From Bacteroidota bacterium (lineage in GTDB: Bacteria; Bacteroidota; Bacteroidia; Chitinophagales; Chitinophagaceae), in NCBI GenBank assembly GCA_016715505.1, contig JADJZY010000035.1, forward strand, positions 213,615 through 277,614: 64,000 bases of DNA, written 5' to 3'. How positions within the stretch are numbered: position 1 is the stretch's first letter; each line of letters starts with the position of its first letter. Positions 63,246 through 64,000 of the stretch are shown piece by piece. The position numbers and the translations under genes were made by a program. The notes below the pieces were generated by a model that was given only the letters and a program-made list of their open reading frames with translations, was not told where the DNA came from and did no database searches.

Positions 63246-64000
63246 TCAAAACAAATTTGGTTCATATTTTCTTCTGCGGGCGGGGCGCTGAATATGAATA
63301 TAATTGTCGGTATATTCCTCCATTTGTCCGCCTTCTTTACTTTGGTTCAAAATAAAACAGGTCTCGACTGGTCCTTTTATGTTTGGGCAAACTCAAACAT
63401 CCCTAACTCAGATAATTTTCTTAATGGGGCATTTCTGTTCTTTTTATATACTCAGCGGGTACGACCTCATCCAGCGGCGGCGAGGGTATTGTCTCGTTCG
63501 GGGAGTAAATACATGTAAATAGGAAATGTCCAATGCAGTTAAAAACGCCAACGTTTCTTCAAAAAGTTCTTCGCTTTCGCCCGGATAACCCACAATCACA
63601 TCAGCGCCAATGCAGGCATGTGGCATTTTACTTTTGATACTTTCCACTTTCTCTGCATACAATTCACGTCGATATCGACGTCGCATAGAGGCCAACATGG
63701 TATTGCTACCACTCTGTAAGGGAATATGGGTGGGGCATAAAGTGCCGACCTTGGGACACAAAGGCAATCATTTCCTCATCTACTAAGTTGGGTTCACTGA
63801 GGAAATCCAGCAACGTGGAATGCCGCCCAAAAGCATCCAGTGCCTGAATCAAATCATAAAAACTTTCTTCCGTTTTGCGATTAAGTTCCTGATGATCTTT
63901 GCCGAAATCGCCCAAGTTGATGCCTGTTACCACTTCCTGAACAATTACCCCGCCAGTTCTTTCACATTGTCCAAAAACGCCGGATATTCGATCGCTGCGA
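63246..64000 (-). CDS. mtaB: tRNA t6A37 methylthiotransferase MtaB, partial and frameshifted
   Basis: The gene runs off the right edge, so the N-terminal domain and the CxxxCxxC radical-SAM cluster lie outside the window. What is visible: VVTGINLGDFG (near 63930), FYDLIQALDA, SEPNLVDEEMIAFVSQ, HIPLQSGSNTMLASMRRRYRRE (63725-63660), IGADVIVGYPGESEELFEETLAFL (about 63610-63545) and SYLHVFT, followed by the frameshifted TYSERDNTLAA. RPVLF of the TRAM domain is near 63355, and the TGA is at 63246. These are MtaB/MiaB-family motifs. The YRR-x-Y region and the ending favour MtaB. Confidence 0.8.

Overview
The window comes from a member of the Bacteroidota, most likely an environmental lineage near Chitinophagales/Saprospirales. 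The evidence is six secreted proteins ending in type IX secretion (T9SS, Por) sorting domains, a heme-type TonB receptor, Bacteroidota-style promoters (TTTG, 19 bases, TAnnTTTG) and paired DUF1501/DUF1800 proteins. The sequence carries many one-base indels, mostly in homopolymers. They are isolated between about 8.3 and 52 kb and very dense in 1-8.1 kb and 52-64 kb. Most broken genes here therefore look like assembly error, not decay, and the call for each broken gene covers the rejoined reading.

Layout. 1-8087 (+): an AT-rich accessory operon of three tightly coupled genes, namely a very large P-loop ATPase with a long helical tail, a MoxR-type AAA+ ATPase, and a fused HExxH metallopeptidase-vWA protein. 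8.3-11.6 kb (-): a DUF1800-DUF1501 pair. 11.8-12.6 kb: a GC-rich structured intergenic block and a small secreted triple-repeat protein. 12.6-20.6 kb: an LTA-synthase-like sulfatase, a GH3 hexosaminidase, a T9SS cargo protein and a heme-type TonB receptor. 20.6-21.4 kb: a non-coding stretch with a strong terminator and a MITE-like element. 21.4-25.3 kb: housekeeping genes era, initiator tRNA and der. 25.5-32.2 kb: a TetR-TolC-MFP-RND efflux operon whose TolC gene has one in-frame ochre codon. 32.3-37.7 kb: a giant T9SS protein built from a tandem duplication of about 590 residues. 37.8-49.9 kb: PBP4-type peptidase, POT transporter, kelch-like T9SS protein, alpha/beta hydrolase, FabH, Reelin-like protein with a C-x4-C-H motif, aminopeptidase P, another T9SS protein and a MacB-like permease. 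50.1-58.4 kb: three caspase-like (C14) genes, one on + and two tandem caspase-TPR paralogs on -, followed by a divergent TPR membrane protein. 60-64 kb (-): lipoprotein, AHSA1-like protein, selD, mnmH (selenouridine tRNA pathway), a muconolactone-isomerase-like protein and partial mtaB.

The two most unusual parts are the ATPase/MoxR/metallopeptidase-vWA operon at the left edge, which looks like a conflict or stress-response system, and the extracytoplasmic caspase cluster at 50-58 kb. No rRNA, CRISPR array, integrase or intact insertion sequence was seen. All function calls come from reading motifs and translations by eye, with no database search.
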